Assembly (NCBI RefSeq): GCF_003479405.1
Contig: NZ_QUHB01000011.1
Span: 7,031 to 71,030, forward strand
DNA from: Eubacterium sp. AF16-48
Lineage (GTDB): Bacteria; Bacillota; Clostridia; Lachnospirales; Lachnospiraceae
Length of the DNA stretch: 64,000 nucleotides
Direction: 5' to 3'
Positions within the stretch are counted from its first letter, which is position 1. Every line of letters begins with the position of its first letter. The notes under the pieces were generated by a model, which saw only the letters and a program-made list of their open reading frames with translations, did no database searches and was not told where the DNA came from. Shown here piece after piece: positions 41,271-50,291 of the stretch. The translations under genes were made by a program, and so were the position numbers.

Positions 41271-42107
41271 ATGAATATCAAACTTATAGCCACTGACGTA
41301 GATGGTACTCTCGTTGCAGATGACCACTTAACAATCCCCCCAATTAATATTAATGCGTTTAGAAAGGCTAAAGAAAACGGTGCATTAATAGCCGTAAGCA
41401 CCGGAAGACCATATTCATTAACAAAAAGGGAATGCGATTTGTTAGGTTGCGTAGACTATTTGATACTATCAAACGGAGCAGCTGTGGTGGACATGCACAG
41501 CGCAAAGGTTCTCTGCAGCTGCTACCTTCCTTTTAAATCCCTAGAGAGAATATTAAGTGTTTTTGAAAAATATCCGTTGGTATATGAGATTTATGCAGAT
41601 GGTGCAGGTTATATTACGGATTATACATATGAACATTATTTTGAAGCTAAAGGTCTTCCTGAAGTCTTTTTAACTGAATACAGAAAAATAATGGAGAGAT
41701 GTGACAGCCCGTGGGATATTATAAGGACTAAAAATGTTGAAAAGTTTAATGTTTCACATATTCCTGATGAATGTATTGAACCTTTGATGAAGGATTTAAG
41801 TGAAATTCCTGATTTGGTTTATTCGGCAGGATATAAAGGAAATATGGAGATAACTGCTGTGGGAGCTGACAAGGGGAATGGACTTAAATGGTTAGCAGAT
41901 TTTCTTGGAATAAATAGTGAAAATATTATGGCATTCGGAGATTCAGGAAACGATGCCACAATGCTTGAGTATGCCGGATATTCCTATGCATTAAAGACGG
42001 GAAATGATTTGGCAAAGGAGAAAGCAAAGTTTATTACAACAGAAGGTAATGCTGATGGGGGTGTAGGAATTACCATTGAGGAATGGTTAAAAAGCGAAAA
42101 AATATAA
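41271..42107 (+). CDS. Cof-type HAD sugar-phosphatase-like hydrolase
   Basis: 278 residues from ATG 41271 after TTGGAG. HAD motif I ATDVDGTLVADD (D10, D12), motif II AVSTGRP, Lys in NVEKFNVSH, and motif IV AFGDSGNDATMLEYAG. The Cof/YidA subfamily dephosphorylates sugar phosphates and similar metabolites. Its place at the end of the PTS operon suggests clearing of a toxic phosphorylated sugar, a common design, though this is inference. Confidence 0.88.
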   Translation: MNIKLIATDVDGTLVADDHLTIPPININAFRKAKENGALIAVSTGRPYSLTKRECDLLGCVDYLILSNGAAVVDMHSAKVLCSCYLPFKSLERILSVFEKYPLVYEIYADGAGYITDYTYEHYFEAKGLPEVFLTEYRKIMERCDSPWDIIRTKNVEKFNVSHIPDECIEPLMKDLSEIPDLVYSAGYKGNMEITAVGADKGNGLKWLADFLGINSENIMAFGDSGNDATMLEYAGYSYALKTGNDLAKEKAKFITTEGNADGGVGITIEEWLKSEKI

Positions 42108-42117
42108 GAACACTTAT

Positions 42118-42146
42118 TTGACATAAATTAAATAATGGTACACAAT
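42118..42146 (+). promoter_or_regulatory. Promoter of the DeoR-type regulator gene
   Basis: Perfect TTGACA (42118-42123), 17-bp spacer, CACAAT (42141-42146), so the regulator can be expressed apart from the PTS operon. Confidence 0.55.
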
Positions 42147-42176
42147 AGTAGGTATAAATTTTACTAAGGAGGATTT

Positions 42177-42941
42177 ATGCTGGCAAGAGAAAGACAAAAT
42201 AAAATCGTCGAAATTGTAAACAGAGAAGGTTCCGTATTAGTTAAGGAATTAAGCGAGTTATTTAAAGTTACAGAAGACAGTATTCGAAAAGATTTATCTG
42301 CGTTAGAGAAAAAAGGGCTGTTAAAAAAGACTTATGGCGGTGCCATTAAGAATCGTGTGAATACCCATGAAATATATGTTTCCCAGCGAAAGGGAAAGAA
42401 TGTAAAAGAAAAGCAGCTTATAGCGCAAAAGGCGTTTGAACTGATAGAAGAAGGGGATATGATTTTTCTTGATATTTCTACCAGTAATATAGAACTGATT
42501 AAATTAATTATTGAAGCCAATCTGAAGATAACCGTTGTAAGTAATATGATAGATGTTATGCTTTCTTTTGTGCAACCTTCAGATACAAATTTTGTGTTTG
42601 TTGGTGGAAAGATGAACAGGGGAAGAGATGGCTTCATTGGCTCATATACAAACAAGCAGGTGCAGGAATTTAATTTTGATAAAGCTTTTATGGGCGCGGT
42701 AGGTGTAGATACTGACAGGGATAAAGTCTATACATATGCTACAGATGACGCATTAACTAAAAAGATGATAATGGATGTCAGCAACAAGTCCTACGTTATG
42801 TTGGAAACGAGAAAGCTTGCCCGTGAAGGTAATTATAAATATGCAAATATTAGTGATTTTGCAGGAATTGTAATGGATAGTAAACCGGAGGAAAAAGCAC
42901 TGAAGGACTTGCAACAGTACAACGTGGAATTGTTCTATTAA
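42177..42941 (+). CDS. DeoR family transcriptional repressor
   Basis: 254 residues; ATG after AAGGAGG. N-terminal DeoR winged helix (RQNKIVEIVNREGSVLVKEL, DSIRKDLSALEKKGLLKKTY, GGA) and a C-terminal sugar-phosphate sensor domain (LIAQKAFELIEEGDMIFLD, VVSNMIDVM, VGGKMNRGRDGFIGSYT, AFMGAVGVD). Such regulators release DNA on binding a sugar phosphate. It probably governs the PTS operon or the glycyl radical operon together with the PTS-controlled activator. Confidence 0.9.
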   Translation: MLARERQNKIVEIVNREGSVLVKELSELFKVTEDSIRKDLSALEKKGLLKKTYGGAIKNRVNTHEIYVSQRKGKNVKEKQLIAQKAFELIEEGDMIFLDISTSNIELIKLIIEANLKITVVSNMIDVMLSFVQPSDTNFVFVGGKMNRGRDGFIGSYTNKQVQEFNFDKAFMGAVGVDTDRDKVYTYATDDALTKKMIMDVSNKSYVMLETRKLAREGNYKYANISDFAGIVMDSKPEEKALKDLQQYNVELFY

Positions 42942-43002
42942 AATAGATTAGATAAACAAAAATATTGTTTTTTGATGGGTGTGTCATAATTTATCTTTCA
43001 AA

Positions 43003-43063
43003 AGGGGCATCCCGGGTGTAGTTCAATAAGTTAGAAAGTTGGATTACATTTCGGGGTGTCCCT
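43003..43063 (+). terminator. Long-range hairpin behind the DeoR gene
   Basis: AGGGGCATCCCG (43003-43014) pairs over 12 positions (two G-U) with CGGGGTGTCCCT (43052-43063), enclosing a 37-base loop. ATTTTATG follows. It could be a terminator or a structured RNA element. Confidence 0.4.
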
Positions 43064-43129
43064 GATTTTATGTGGCAGTAAAAAATTATAAAAATAAATT
43101 AAAAGAAATAAAAAAAATATTATAAAGTA

Positions 43130-43158
43130 TTGACATATTTTGTAAATGATGATATTTT
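43130..43158 (+). promoter_or_regulatory. Promoter of a small membrane protein gene
   Basis: Perfect TTGACA at 43130-43135, 17-bp spacer, TATTTT at 43153-43158. Confidence 0.55.
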
Positions 43159-43201
43159 CTTTACGCTTGAGTGAAATTCTAGTTAAGGAGAGTGTGGTTA
43201 T

Positions 43202-43468
43202 ATGGAATACATTTTTTTAATCTTTGTTATATTAAAGTTAATATCCTGTATTTTGACGGTGCATTTCAGGATGAAGTACAGAAAGTATGCAGTCATATTG
43301 AATCCAATTACCACATTGCTGTGCATATGTATAATTTGGATATACGCTAACGGTTCTATTAATGAAGCTTTACCAATAACAATTTGTTTAGTGGCATATG
43401 AAATTGTACTTCAGATCATTATGTTTTCCATTTGTTTTTATACCAGAAAATCACAAAAGAGGGCGTAA
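43202..43468 (+). CDS. Small membrane protein of unknown function
   Basis: 88 residues; ATG after AAGGAGAG with its own promoter. Three hydrophobic helices (about 3-22, 28-50, 56-78) and a basic C-terminal end RKSQKRA. No known family recognised. It sits at the border between the PTS operon and the accessory island, so whether it is native or belongs to the insertion is unclear. Confidence 0.6.
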   Translation: MEYIFLIFVILKLISCILTVHFRMKYRKYAVILNPITTLLCICIIWIYANGSINEALPITICLVAYEIVLQIIMFSICFYTRKSQKRA

Positions 43469-43549
43469 AATTACGAAACATATCACTTGAAAAATGTTTT
43501 TGTTTGCATAACTATGGTTTTACCAGAAAGACGTGGGGGAGGAAGTTGA

Positions 43550-43654
43550 ATGATTGTAGGTATGTGTGACTATAACCAAGCGTTCTGTGCATTCCTATCC
43601 AAGATTAAATTGTTAAGTTTCTCTGCCAAACATCAAATCTTATTCTTTTCCTGA
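43550..43654 (+). other. Doubtful 34-codon ORF at the island border
   Basis: ATG at 43550 follows an excellent GGGGGAGGAAG and opens MIVGMCDYNQAFCAFLSKIK and a further 14 codons, running into the convergent ABC ATPase gene. It may be a truncated 5' end of a gene lost when the island entered. Confidence 0.25.
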
Positions 43655-44293
43655 CCTTATGGTAGTAAGCACACCTTTATCCATCTCGTGAACTGTGTCA
43701 CACAACACATCAATATCTTCTGCTGAATGTGAAGCTATCAAAATTGTCTTTCCACTCGCTTTTAAGTCGAGTAAATAATTTCTCATATCTGCAACGCCAT
43801 CTTTATCCAAACCATTCATAGGCTCATCAAGGATAAGAATATCAGGGTCTTCCATTATAGCCTGTGCAAGACCAAGACGCTGACGCATACCAAGCGAATA
43901 TTTTCCAACGTGTTTTTTACTTTTAGGGTCAAGACCAACTCTGCTAATTGAGTCATATATTTCTTGCTTCGATATTTTACTTTGTATGTCTGCTAAAAAT
44001 TTTAGATTTTTATATGCATTATATGAGGGCAAAAAACCAGGGGTTTCAATAATAACACCAATGTCTTTCGGCATATCAAAATCTTTCTTTAATGTTTTTC
44101 CATTTATCATAATCTGTCCGGATGATAGTGGTACAAAACCACAAATACATTTCATCAGCATAGTTTTACCACTACCATTTCTACCTATCAGTCCGTGAAC
44201 TTTACCTTTCTCGAACTCAATATTTACATTTGAAAGGACAACTGTTTCTCCAAATGATTTATTGACATTTTCAATTTTTATTGCAACGCACAT
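43640..44293 (-). CDS. ABC transporter ATP-binding protein of the accessory island
   Basis: 217 residues, last gene of a minus-strand operon with two permeases. Walker A GRNGSGKT (about 37-44), signature SLGMRQR (near 132), Walker B ILILDEPMNGLD (near 153) and SHS for the H-loop. The short, single-domain ATPase of the ABC-2 or lantibiotic-immunity (LanF, BcrA) type exports or expels peptides or drugs. With two small permeases and a two-component system it looks like an antimicrobial-peptide resistance module; the substrate is inferred. Confidence 0.88.
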   Translation of the reverse strand: MCVAIKIENVNKSFGETVVLSNVNIEFEKGKVHGLIGRNGSGKTMLMKCICGFVPLSSGQIMINGKTLKKDFDMPKDIGVIIETPGFLPSYNAYKNLKFLADIQSKISKQEIYDSISRVGLDPKSKKHVGKYSLGMRQRLGLAQAIMEDPDILILDEPMNGLDKDGVADMRNYLLDLKASGKTILIASHSAEDIDVLCDTVHEMDKGVLTTIRSGKE

Positions 44294-44309
44294 AATAATG
44301 CCACCTCCA

Positions 44310-45155
44310 TTATCTTTTTAGTTCTTTATCAAAGTTGTATCTTTTTGAAGAGTACAGAATTATTACAAACAACACTAACAGCATAATCATATAGAATGCA
44401 GTTATATATCCATAGCTTGGTAGCCCATCATTAGGTTTTAATTGTATATAATTCAAGGTACTCCAAGACACCGGAGACATTTTTACTAATGAAGTTTGTT
44501 TTGCTGCCACCGCACTAAACACAAGCAAAAATGATGCCAAAAAAGTTCCGCTACCTTTTATTTTCATATTGAACAGAAATATTACAAAACCAAGTATCAC
44601 TCCGGAAATCCAAGAATGTAAAAATGTAAACCACATCGCACTAATCGGAGAGAACATATTAATAACATTTCTTTCAGGACTGAATCCTAACTGGAATTTA
44701 GTCCCCATAGTTGTATTAGCGAGTGTATTGAGCAATTTGCCCCATTCTCCTGTGAACTCTATACAATCTAAATTTAATACAATAGAGAACACCATAACAA
44801 AGGCAAAGTACAGAGCAGATGCAACCACAATATAAAGCATTTGACCAATGCACCATTTATTTCTACCTGTTCTGATAAGTACATAGAGCTGATTTTTATC
44901 AATAAACGGAGCGTTGCTGAAAATCAAAATCAAAGGGAAGAAAAACAACATTTTGTTATAATATTGCATATATAAAAAAGGAAATATCCACGGCGATGAT
45001 TTTACACCTGTGTAATCGCAAATATCAGAAAGCCCTTTTGTAAGAGAATGAATGAAAATTAACACAATGAATAGAGCTATCCATATTCGACAGTCGTATT
45101 TCCATTTTCTAAAATTCTGTAATACTATGGAAAAAATAGATTTAAACCATTTCAT
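44310..45155 (-). CDS. ABC-2 type permease of the accessory island (second)
   Basis: 281 residues, overlapping the other permease gene by 14 bases. About six helices, with a large extracellular loop after helix 3 (LDCIEFTGEWGKLLNTLANT). No strong sequence motif; identified by hydropathy and by its place between an ABC ATPase and another permease. Such pairs form the LanE/LanG-like membrane part of peptide exporters. Confidence 0.72.
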   Translation of the reverse strand: MKWFKSIFSIVLQNFRKWKYDCRIWIALFIVLIFIHSLTKGLSDICDYTGVKSSPWIFPFLYMQYYNKMLFFFPLILIFSNAPFIDKNQLYVLIRTGRNKWCIGQMLYIVVASALYFAFVMVFSIVLNLDCIEFTGEWGKLLNTLANTTMGTKFQLGFSPERNVINMFSPISAMWFTFLHSWISGVILGFVIFLFNMKIKGSGTFLASFLLVFSAVAAKQTSLVKMSPVSWSTLNYIQLKPNDGLPSYGYITAFYMIMLLVLFVIILYSSKRYNFDKELKR

Positions 45156-45900
45156 TTCTACTCCTCCTTTTTACAAAATGTGAAAAAATACAACCTGATA
45201 TTGCCATTATTAAAATAAATACGCCTATTGTATAAAAGCAATTCAACAGAGGTGATTTATCAAACACGGCAAAACAATGGCTCAGATTATATAAATTTAA
45301 ATACGGAGGTAAACCAAGTGTCATTTCTTCTAAAAGATAACCAAAAATCAAAGGTGAACCCAGTGCAACATAATTGTCCGGAAGAACCGATGAAAAGGTT
45401 AGTCCTACAATTGTCCACATTGTGGCGTATAATGAAAACACACTGACAATTAGAAATACATATAAAATAGGACTGTTTAACGCTATATAGCTATAAACAT
45501 CCGGGGTTTCGTATGGCTGTGGTGGACAGAAAAACGAAACCATACCAAAATAAGTCATAATTCCCACAAATATTGAAGTGAATCCGGAAAGTGCACATAC
45601 TACTACATTTGACCATGCATAGTTTCTTTCGCCACTGCGCACAATAATCGATTTTATATAACCCGAATTGCAATCTTGACAATAAACTGTGACAAAAGGA
45701 ATAGAAGAAAAGAAAACCATTACTTTTTTGAACATTCCCAGATGAATCATCAAATCAATGGTATACACTGAATTTGTTCCAATTCCATCAATATATTCAC
45801 GAGAACTTACATAACACATGAATACCGTGGTGATAATTGAAGCGATATACCATTTTGACACAAATGCCCTTTTTAGGCTTGACACAAACAAACTCTTCAT
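45142..45900 (-). CDS. ABC-2 type permease of the accessory island (first)
   Basis: 252 residues, six predicted helices, ABC-2 type by arrangement: cytoplasmic start SLKRAFVSKWYIASIITTVF, a conserved-looking DCNSGYIKSIIVRSGERNYAW block (about 75-95) typical of permease halves that contact the ATPase, and a basic end VKRRSRNEMV. Starts 7 bases behind the lipoprotein gene and overlaps the second permease gene. Forms the exporter with the ATPase at 43640-44293. Confidence 0.75.
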   Translation of the reverse strand: MKSLFVSSLKRAFVSKWYIASIITTVFMCYVSSREYIDGIGTNSVYTIDLMIHLGMFKKVMVFFSSIPFVTVYCQDCNSGYIKSIIVRSGERNYAWSNVVVCALSGFTSIFVGIMTYFGMVSFFCPPQPYETPDVYSYIALNSPILYVFLIVSVFSLYATMWTIVGLTFSSVLPDNYVALGSPLIFGYLLEEMTLGLPPYLNLYNLSHCFAVFDKSPLLNCFYTIGVFILIMAISGCIFSHFVKRRSRNEMV

Positions 45901-45907
45901 ATAACCA

Positions 45908-47119
45908 CTATCCTCCTATTGAAACCAAAGGGATAACTTCACCGCTTACCGCACTAATTATTGTGGTATAATTTTGGCCTTCTAAATTCTCTTTTATATC
46001 TATGATATCAGATAACGAGTTTTTACATTTTCCATATTTTCCGTCGATAAACCATACAGGCTCAATTCTCCATTCTTTAATATTATCAAAATCGTATCTT
46101 GCTATATATCCAAGCTTGATCATTGTAATTTCGATTTCATTATCTAAAATAATATTTTCAAAAGATTTTTTAATACTTTGAACAACATCTAATGTAGAGC
46201 AAATATATGAATCTTGAATTGTGCTTTTTACATCAAAAACACCAGACACTTCAAATGCAATCAATCCATTTCTACCATAAATGAAATAAACCCTTGATGA
46301 GGATATAAATTCGTTTTCACCAGTAGCGTTCATAATACTTAGCGAAGGAATATTTTGATAAAGAACAGGATATATCAGGAGATATGCATCCTGTTCGTAA
46401 TCCCATTTACTAACTTTTTCACCATATTTATCTCTTGTATCATATTCATCCTGTAGTTGATTTACTGTAGCAGCATCCATTGAATAGACTTGTGCTTCTC
46501 CAAGAATGTCATCAATATCAAGCAAGGATATAACTTGATTAGCATTGTCTAAAGCATTGCTTTTTTCAATTCCATCTATGTTTTTATTATTGAAAATTTT
46601 CTTAAGCGTATCTTTTTCCTTGAAGTTTTTATAATTATCGAAATAATATGTGTAATTGTATTCAATCTCCATTTTTGTGCGATAAGATACAGTCCCTAAA
46701 GAAAATGTTAAATCAGATTCGTCATCAAAAATATAGGAATAAAAGAGGTCATCCGGTCCAGTCATTTCGTCTGAAAATTCATCCACAATTTGACGTCCAT
46801 CTGAAATACCGGAAACAATGCTTTCTTTGTCCCAAGTCACTGGTTTTGCAGAAGCTATTGACACTTTTTGATTCATGTCAAAATCAGCCGGAATATTTAC
46901 ATTGGCTTTAATTGTAAGCTTCTCAACATCCCTATCCTCAATGTAAGTTGGAAATTCGCTTACATCATTTTCATTATTTGCTCCTGATGAGTTATCTCCC
47001 GATAAGGAAGAATTAGAGTTTTGCTTATTTTCTGTTGTAGGAAAACATCCTGTCATCATAGCAGACACCAATATAACCAACATACATACGCTAATTATTT
47101 TTTTAATATAAATTCTCAT
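45908..47119 (-). CDS. Lipoprotein of the two-component/ABC island
   Basis: Start is ATG 47119 after AAGGTAAGG; an in-frame ATG at 47206 lies upstream inside an inverted repeat. 403 residues with lipobox MMTGC (about residue 24), an Asn/Ser-rich spacer (25-55), then a large extracellular domain with YFIYGRNGLIAFEVSGVFDV and WFIDGKYGKCKNS. No domain recognised. First gene of the lipoprotein-permease-permease-ATPase unit behind promoter P2. It may bind the exported or sensed compound outside the cell. Confidence 0.72.
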   Translation of the reverse strand: MRIYIKKIISVCMLVILVSAMMTGCFPTTENKQNSNSSLSGDNSSGANNENDVSEFPTYIEDRDVEKLTIKANVNIPADFDMNQKVSIASAKPVTWDKESIVSGISDGRQIVDEFSDEMTGPDDLFYSYIFDDESDLTFSLGTVSYRTKMEIEYNYTYYFDNYKNFKEKDTLKKIFNNKNIDGIEKSNALDNANQVISLLDIDDILGEAQVYSMDAATVNQLQDEYDTRDKYGEKVSKWDYEQDAYLLIYPVLYQNIPSLSIMNATGENEFISSSRVYFIYGRNGLIAFEVSGVFDVKSTIQDSYICSTLDVVQSIKKSFENIILDNEIEITMIKLGYIARYDFDNIKEWRIEPVWFIDGKYGKCKNSLSDIIDIKENLEGQNYTTIISAVSGEVIPLVSIGG

Positions 47120-47204
47120 AACATACCTTACCTTTCTTTTTACAATTAATATCTTGAGGTTTAATCTTATATTTTGATATAGAATCGTAATTTTTCCATA
47201 AATC

Positions 47205-47246
47205 AAGCCTCCCGTATGATCTATAACTAAATCATACGGGAGGCTT
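47205..47246 (-). terminator. Perfect inverted repeat over promoter P2
   Basis: The 16-bp arms 47205-47220 and 47231-47246 are exactly complementary (AAGCCTCCCGTATGAT on the minus strand). A transcript coming from P1 can fold it, while one starting at P2 begins in the loop and cannot. It may therefore limit read-through from P1; the -10 box of P2 lies in its first arm, so operator use is also possible. Confidence 0.55.
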
Positions 47247-47284
47247 GTATCGTAAATTGTATCAATCTGTATCTAAATTGTATA
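47231..47284 (-). promoter_or_regulatory. Promoter P2 with four phased GATACA repeats
   Basis: On the minus strand TATACA and three GATACA copies (TGTATA/TGTATC on plus at 47279, 47268, 47258, 47246) are spaced 11, 10 and 12 bp. The last copy is 9 bp before TATGAT (47236-47231). There is no good -35 box, as expected for a response-regulator-dependent promoter. It should drive the lipoprotein and ABC genes. Confidence 0.65.
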
Positions 47285-47298
47285 TTCTGTAATCATCT

Positions 47299-48009
47299 TT
47301 ATTTTTCTTTTACATCGATTGGACACTGTAAAATTCCAAACTCTGTATAATATTCTTTTATATCATCTTTCTTACATGCCCATTCCTCTAAATAATAATA
47401 CTCATTTATGTCAAGTCCTAATTGATTCTCATAATAGTTTTTTACCGCTAACTCTAATGAATTTATAAATGATGGATCTTCCTGTCCATAATTTAGGTAG
47501 TAAGATGAAGAAGGGCAAGAAAGGGATATTAATGTTTTTGTTTTTTCCTCATAATTGAATTCAAGCACGAAATCGCCCAATGTTATAACCACATTTATAA
47601 AATTTAGTGCCGTAGGTTGATTATCTATCTTGACTAAAGTGCTGTTTTGAGAATAATTCGCTATTCCATCTGAAATTATCATTTTTATGTGTTCGCAAAT
47701 AGATTCATCGCTTTCAAAAAAAGTTTCAAATAACTCAAATGATTTTTTTTGCATATAGGATGGTTCATAATTGTCTCTATCTAAAGATATATCATTATAT
47801 GCACCAATACCTATCTCACGATTATAATAAAGTTCAGCGACCTGATTACTTGTTATTTTCGTGGTGTTTCGCATATTGTAATCCCAGTAAATTTTTTTAT
47901 TCAGTAATCTTTCTTCATTTTGCTCATTCATAAGCTGCGGTAAGAATACAATACAAACAGTCATAATTAACAATAATAAAAACACACTTATTTTCTTTAC
48001 TTTATTCAT
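47299..48009 (-). CDS. Membrane-anchored protein downstream of the sensor kinase
   Basis: 236 residues from ATG 48009 (a GTG at 48018 is an alternative), overlapping the histidine kinase end. One N-terminal helix (about 6-25: KKISVFLLLLIMTVCIVFLP) and an extracellular part of about 210 residues without a recognised domain, rich in Asn and Tyr, with YYENQLGLDINEYYYLEEW near the end. Cotranscribed with the two-component genes. Possibly an accessory sensor protein; function unknown. Confidence 0.65.
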   Translation of the reverse strand: MNKVKKISVFLLLLIMTVCIVFLPQLMNEQNEERLLNKKIYWDYNMRNTTKITSNQVAELYYNREIGIGAYNDISLDRDNYEPSYMQKKSFELFETFFESDESICEHIKMIISDGIANYSQNSTLVKIDNQPTALNFINVVITLGDFVLEFNYEEKTKTLISLSCPSSSYYLNYGQEDPSFINSLELAVKNYYENQLGLDINEYYYLEEWACKKDDIKEYYTEFGILQCPIDVKEK

Positions 48010-49384
48010 CTTCTTCACCGCCTTTTTTTAAGGTAAAGGAAACGGTAGTGCCATTACCTTTTTCACTTTCAAAAGAAAGCTCCGTACCGTGGAGTGTTGC
48101 AATCTCTTTGCACAAGGATAATCCAAGACCTGCACCACCAAATTTTCTTGAACGAGATTTATCCTCACGGTAAAATGGTTCGGTTAAAAGTTTAATATTT
48201 TCCTTTGCAATACCTCTGCCTTTGTCCTCAACAAAAACTCGAACAATATCATTTGATGATTTGCTATAAATTTTAACAGTAGTTTGAGGTTCTGATGCCT
48301 TAAAAGCATTGTCAACTAAATTATAAAGAAGTGAAAGCAAAAGCACGCCATTTGCACATATTGTTTCATCATCAAAATCAATGGAAAATAAAACATCGTA
48401 CTTTTCGGATAAGTGTTTTAGAGTGGCTTTTAACTGTTCTCCAATGGTTAAAAGATTTAGTTTTTCCATTTCTATCTGCTCATTTTGAAACACGTATAAA
48501 TCCAGTAATTGTAATGATAGTTTTTCAAGACGCTTTGCTTCATTATATATTGCTTCCGCTGCTTGGTCTTTCTCCGTTGTATTCAGGTCGTAAGAACGTA
48601 ACATTTGAGCGTATCCTATGATAGCCGTCATTGGAGTTTTCATTTCGTGAGTAAAATCAGCCACAAAGATATTACGTTTTTCCGATTCTTCTCTGATCTC
48701 TTTAATTTTTTGTTCAATAGCTAATGACATAGAATTAAAACTTTCGGATAAAGCAGTGATTTCGTAATCAGAGCTTTTAACATCAACTTTTTTTCCATAG
48801 TTGCCCAATGCGACCTCATCCGAAACTTTGGTAAGTAAACTCAAAGGTTTTGTTATTTTTTTCGCTGAGGCAAGTATCAACAATCCGCTTATAACAGATA
48901 TGATGAAAACGACAATGCCATAACTGTTCCAAAACAAACCACATTGTTTTTGTATTTCCGTGAAATCTGAGTAAACAACGAGATAATAAACATCTGCTTC
49001 GGTGCCAATTTTGCATACTGATTCCATAAGGATTAGGTCATCTTTTTTAATAAACTGAGATACACACTTGTTGTCATCAATCTCCGTATATTCACTTGTT
49101 GCATTTTGTGATGTATGTATTTCAATCTCCACCACGGAATTATCTAAAGAATCCTTTATTTGACGGACTATATTGTTTTTATGCGTTCCGGGTATTTCGC
49201 TGTAAGAAACATCTGCGAAAGCCAAAAAACTGTCTGCTACATAGTTTACGGTGGCCTTTACACGTTCTACTTGCGTATTCCAAAGAGTATTGTTTACATT
49301 ATTGATAACAAGTATCCCGCCAACACCCGTCGCAAGGAGAACGATGATATATGCTATGCAAAAAAAATTATATGATAATTTCAT
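48002..49384 (-). CDS. Membrane sensor histidine kinase
   Basis: 460 residues, starting in the last codons of the regulator gene (4-base overlap). Helix 1 (about 6-28), an extracellular sensor loop of about 120 residues, helix 2 (about 150-172), HAMP (about 173-225), HisKA with FVADFTHEMKTPMTAIIGYAQ (phospho-His about 246), and HATPase with NLVDNAFKAS, EDKGRGI and GGAGLGLSLCKE. A large outer loop differs from the short-loop BceS kinases, so it probably senses its ligand itself. Confidence 0.92.
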   Translation of the reverse strand: MKLSYNFFCIAYIIVLLATGVGGILVINNVNNTLWNTQVERVKATVNYVADSFLAFADVSYSEIPGTHKNNIVRQIKDSLDNSVVEIEIHTSQNATSEYTEIDDNKCVSQFIKKDDLILMESVCKIGTEADVYYLVVYSDFTEIQKQCGLFWNSYGIVVFIISVISGLLILASAKKITKPLSLLTKVSDEVALGNYGKKVDVKSSDYEITALSESFNSMSLAIEQKIKEIREESEKRNIFVADFTHEMKTPMTAIIGYAQMLRSYDLNTTEKDQAAEAIYNEAKRLEKLSLQLLDLYVFQNEQIEMEKLNLLTIGEQLKATLKHLSEKYDVLFSIDFDDETICANGVLLLSLLYNLVDNAFKASEPQTTVKIYSKSSNDIVRVFVEDKGRGIAKENIKLLTEPFYREDKSRSRKFGGAGLGLSLCKEIATLHGTELSFESEKGNGTTVSFTLKKGGEEDE

Positions 49385-50046
49385 TTTAATTTCTCCGCTC
49401 TAAATTTGTATCCAACCTTATATATTGTTTCAATGGCATCGCCTAAATCAAGTTTTTTCTTCAACCTTTGAATGTGGAGATCTATTGTACGAGTATTTCC
49501 AAGATAAGGTTCTTGCCACACTTGTTCAAAAATGGTTTCTCTGTATAATGCAATGTTTTTATTCCGTACCAAGTACAATAATAAATCATATTCTTTGGCA
49601 GGTAAAACTACAAGTTCTCCGTCTAGCAGAACGGTGCGTTCCAGAGTGTCAATTTTGATTTTACCAACTTCAAGGATATTATCAGTCTTATGAAATCTTC
49701 TGAGTACAGTAGCTACACGTGCCAATAATTCTTCTAAATCAAACGGCTTTGAAATATAATCCTCAGCACCAAGTTTTAACCCTTTTACTCTATCAGGCAC
49801 GGAAGTTTTGGCAGTAACAAAAATAACAGGTATATCAAACTGTTTGATATATTCTATTAGATCGTATCCGTCAATATCAGGCAACATAATATCAAGTAAT
49901 ATTAAATCATATCTTTTTTCTTCAATTTTTTGGGTCGCAGCCATTCCATCATTCACTATTTCACACATATATCCGTTTTTACAAAGACACAGTTTAACCA
50001 TTTCGGCTATGGACTGCGCATCTTCAACAATTAAAATTTTATTCAC
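49381..50046 (-). CDS. OmpR/PhoB family response regulator
   Basis: Start chosen is GTG 50046 after AGAGGTGA, giving 221 residues, the normal length; an ATG at 50148 would lie upstream of the promoter. Receiver domain: ILIVEDAQSIAEM, LILLDIMLPDIDG (phospho-Asp about 52), VTAKTS and SKPFDLEELLAR. Winged-helix DNA-binding domain: LPAKEYDLLLYLVRNKNIAL, TRTIDLHIQRLKKKL. First gene of the operon behind P1. The paired GATACA repeats at P1 and P2 are its likely binding sites. Confidence 0.93.
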   Translation of the reverse strand: MNKILIVEDAQSIAEMVKLCLCKNGYMCEIVNDGMAATQKIEEKRYDLILLDIMLPDIDGYDLIEYIKQFDIPVIFVTAKTSVPDRVKGLKLGAEDYISKPFDLEELLARVATVLRRFHKTDNILEVGKIKIDTLERTVLLDGELVVLPAKEYDLLLYLVRNKNIALYRETIFEQVWQEPYLGNTRTIDLHIQRLKKKLDLGDAIETIYKVGYKFRAEKLK

Positions 50047-50065
50047 TTCGTTCACCTCTGATTTT

Positions 50066-50098
50066 ATTATAACATATAATTGTATCTTTTTTTGTATC
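50066..50098 (-). promoter_or_regulatory. Promoter P1 with paired GATACA repeats
   Basis: On the minus strand GATACA (50098-50093), 6 bp, GATACA (50086-50081), 9 bp, then TATAAT (50071-50066), 20 bases before the regulator start. The same two-repeat, 9-bp, -10 layout recurs at P2. It suggests positive autoregulation. Confidence 0.65.
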
Positions 50099-50291
50099 TT
50101 GCCCTCTATAATAGGATTCAAGGTTGGTTTAACATTAGACGATTTCAATTTTATTTTTCACAACCTGAATTCTTATCGCTTCTATGTAGATATGAAATAC
50201 CCTATTATAAGAGATTTCAAATCGTTCAATAAGAGTTCTCGTTTCTGTAAAATATAATAGATTTATTATATCAATGCAAGGTGGTGAGCTT

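Noticed and set aside
40718..41401. 227-codon minus-strand ORF opposite enzyme I
   Set aside because: It lies antisense to a well-supported ptsI; the protein has the Ser/Ala/Ile-rich look of a mirror frame.
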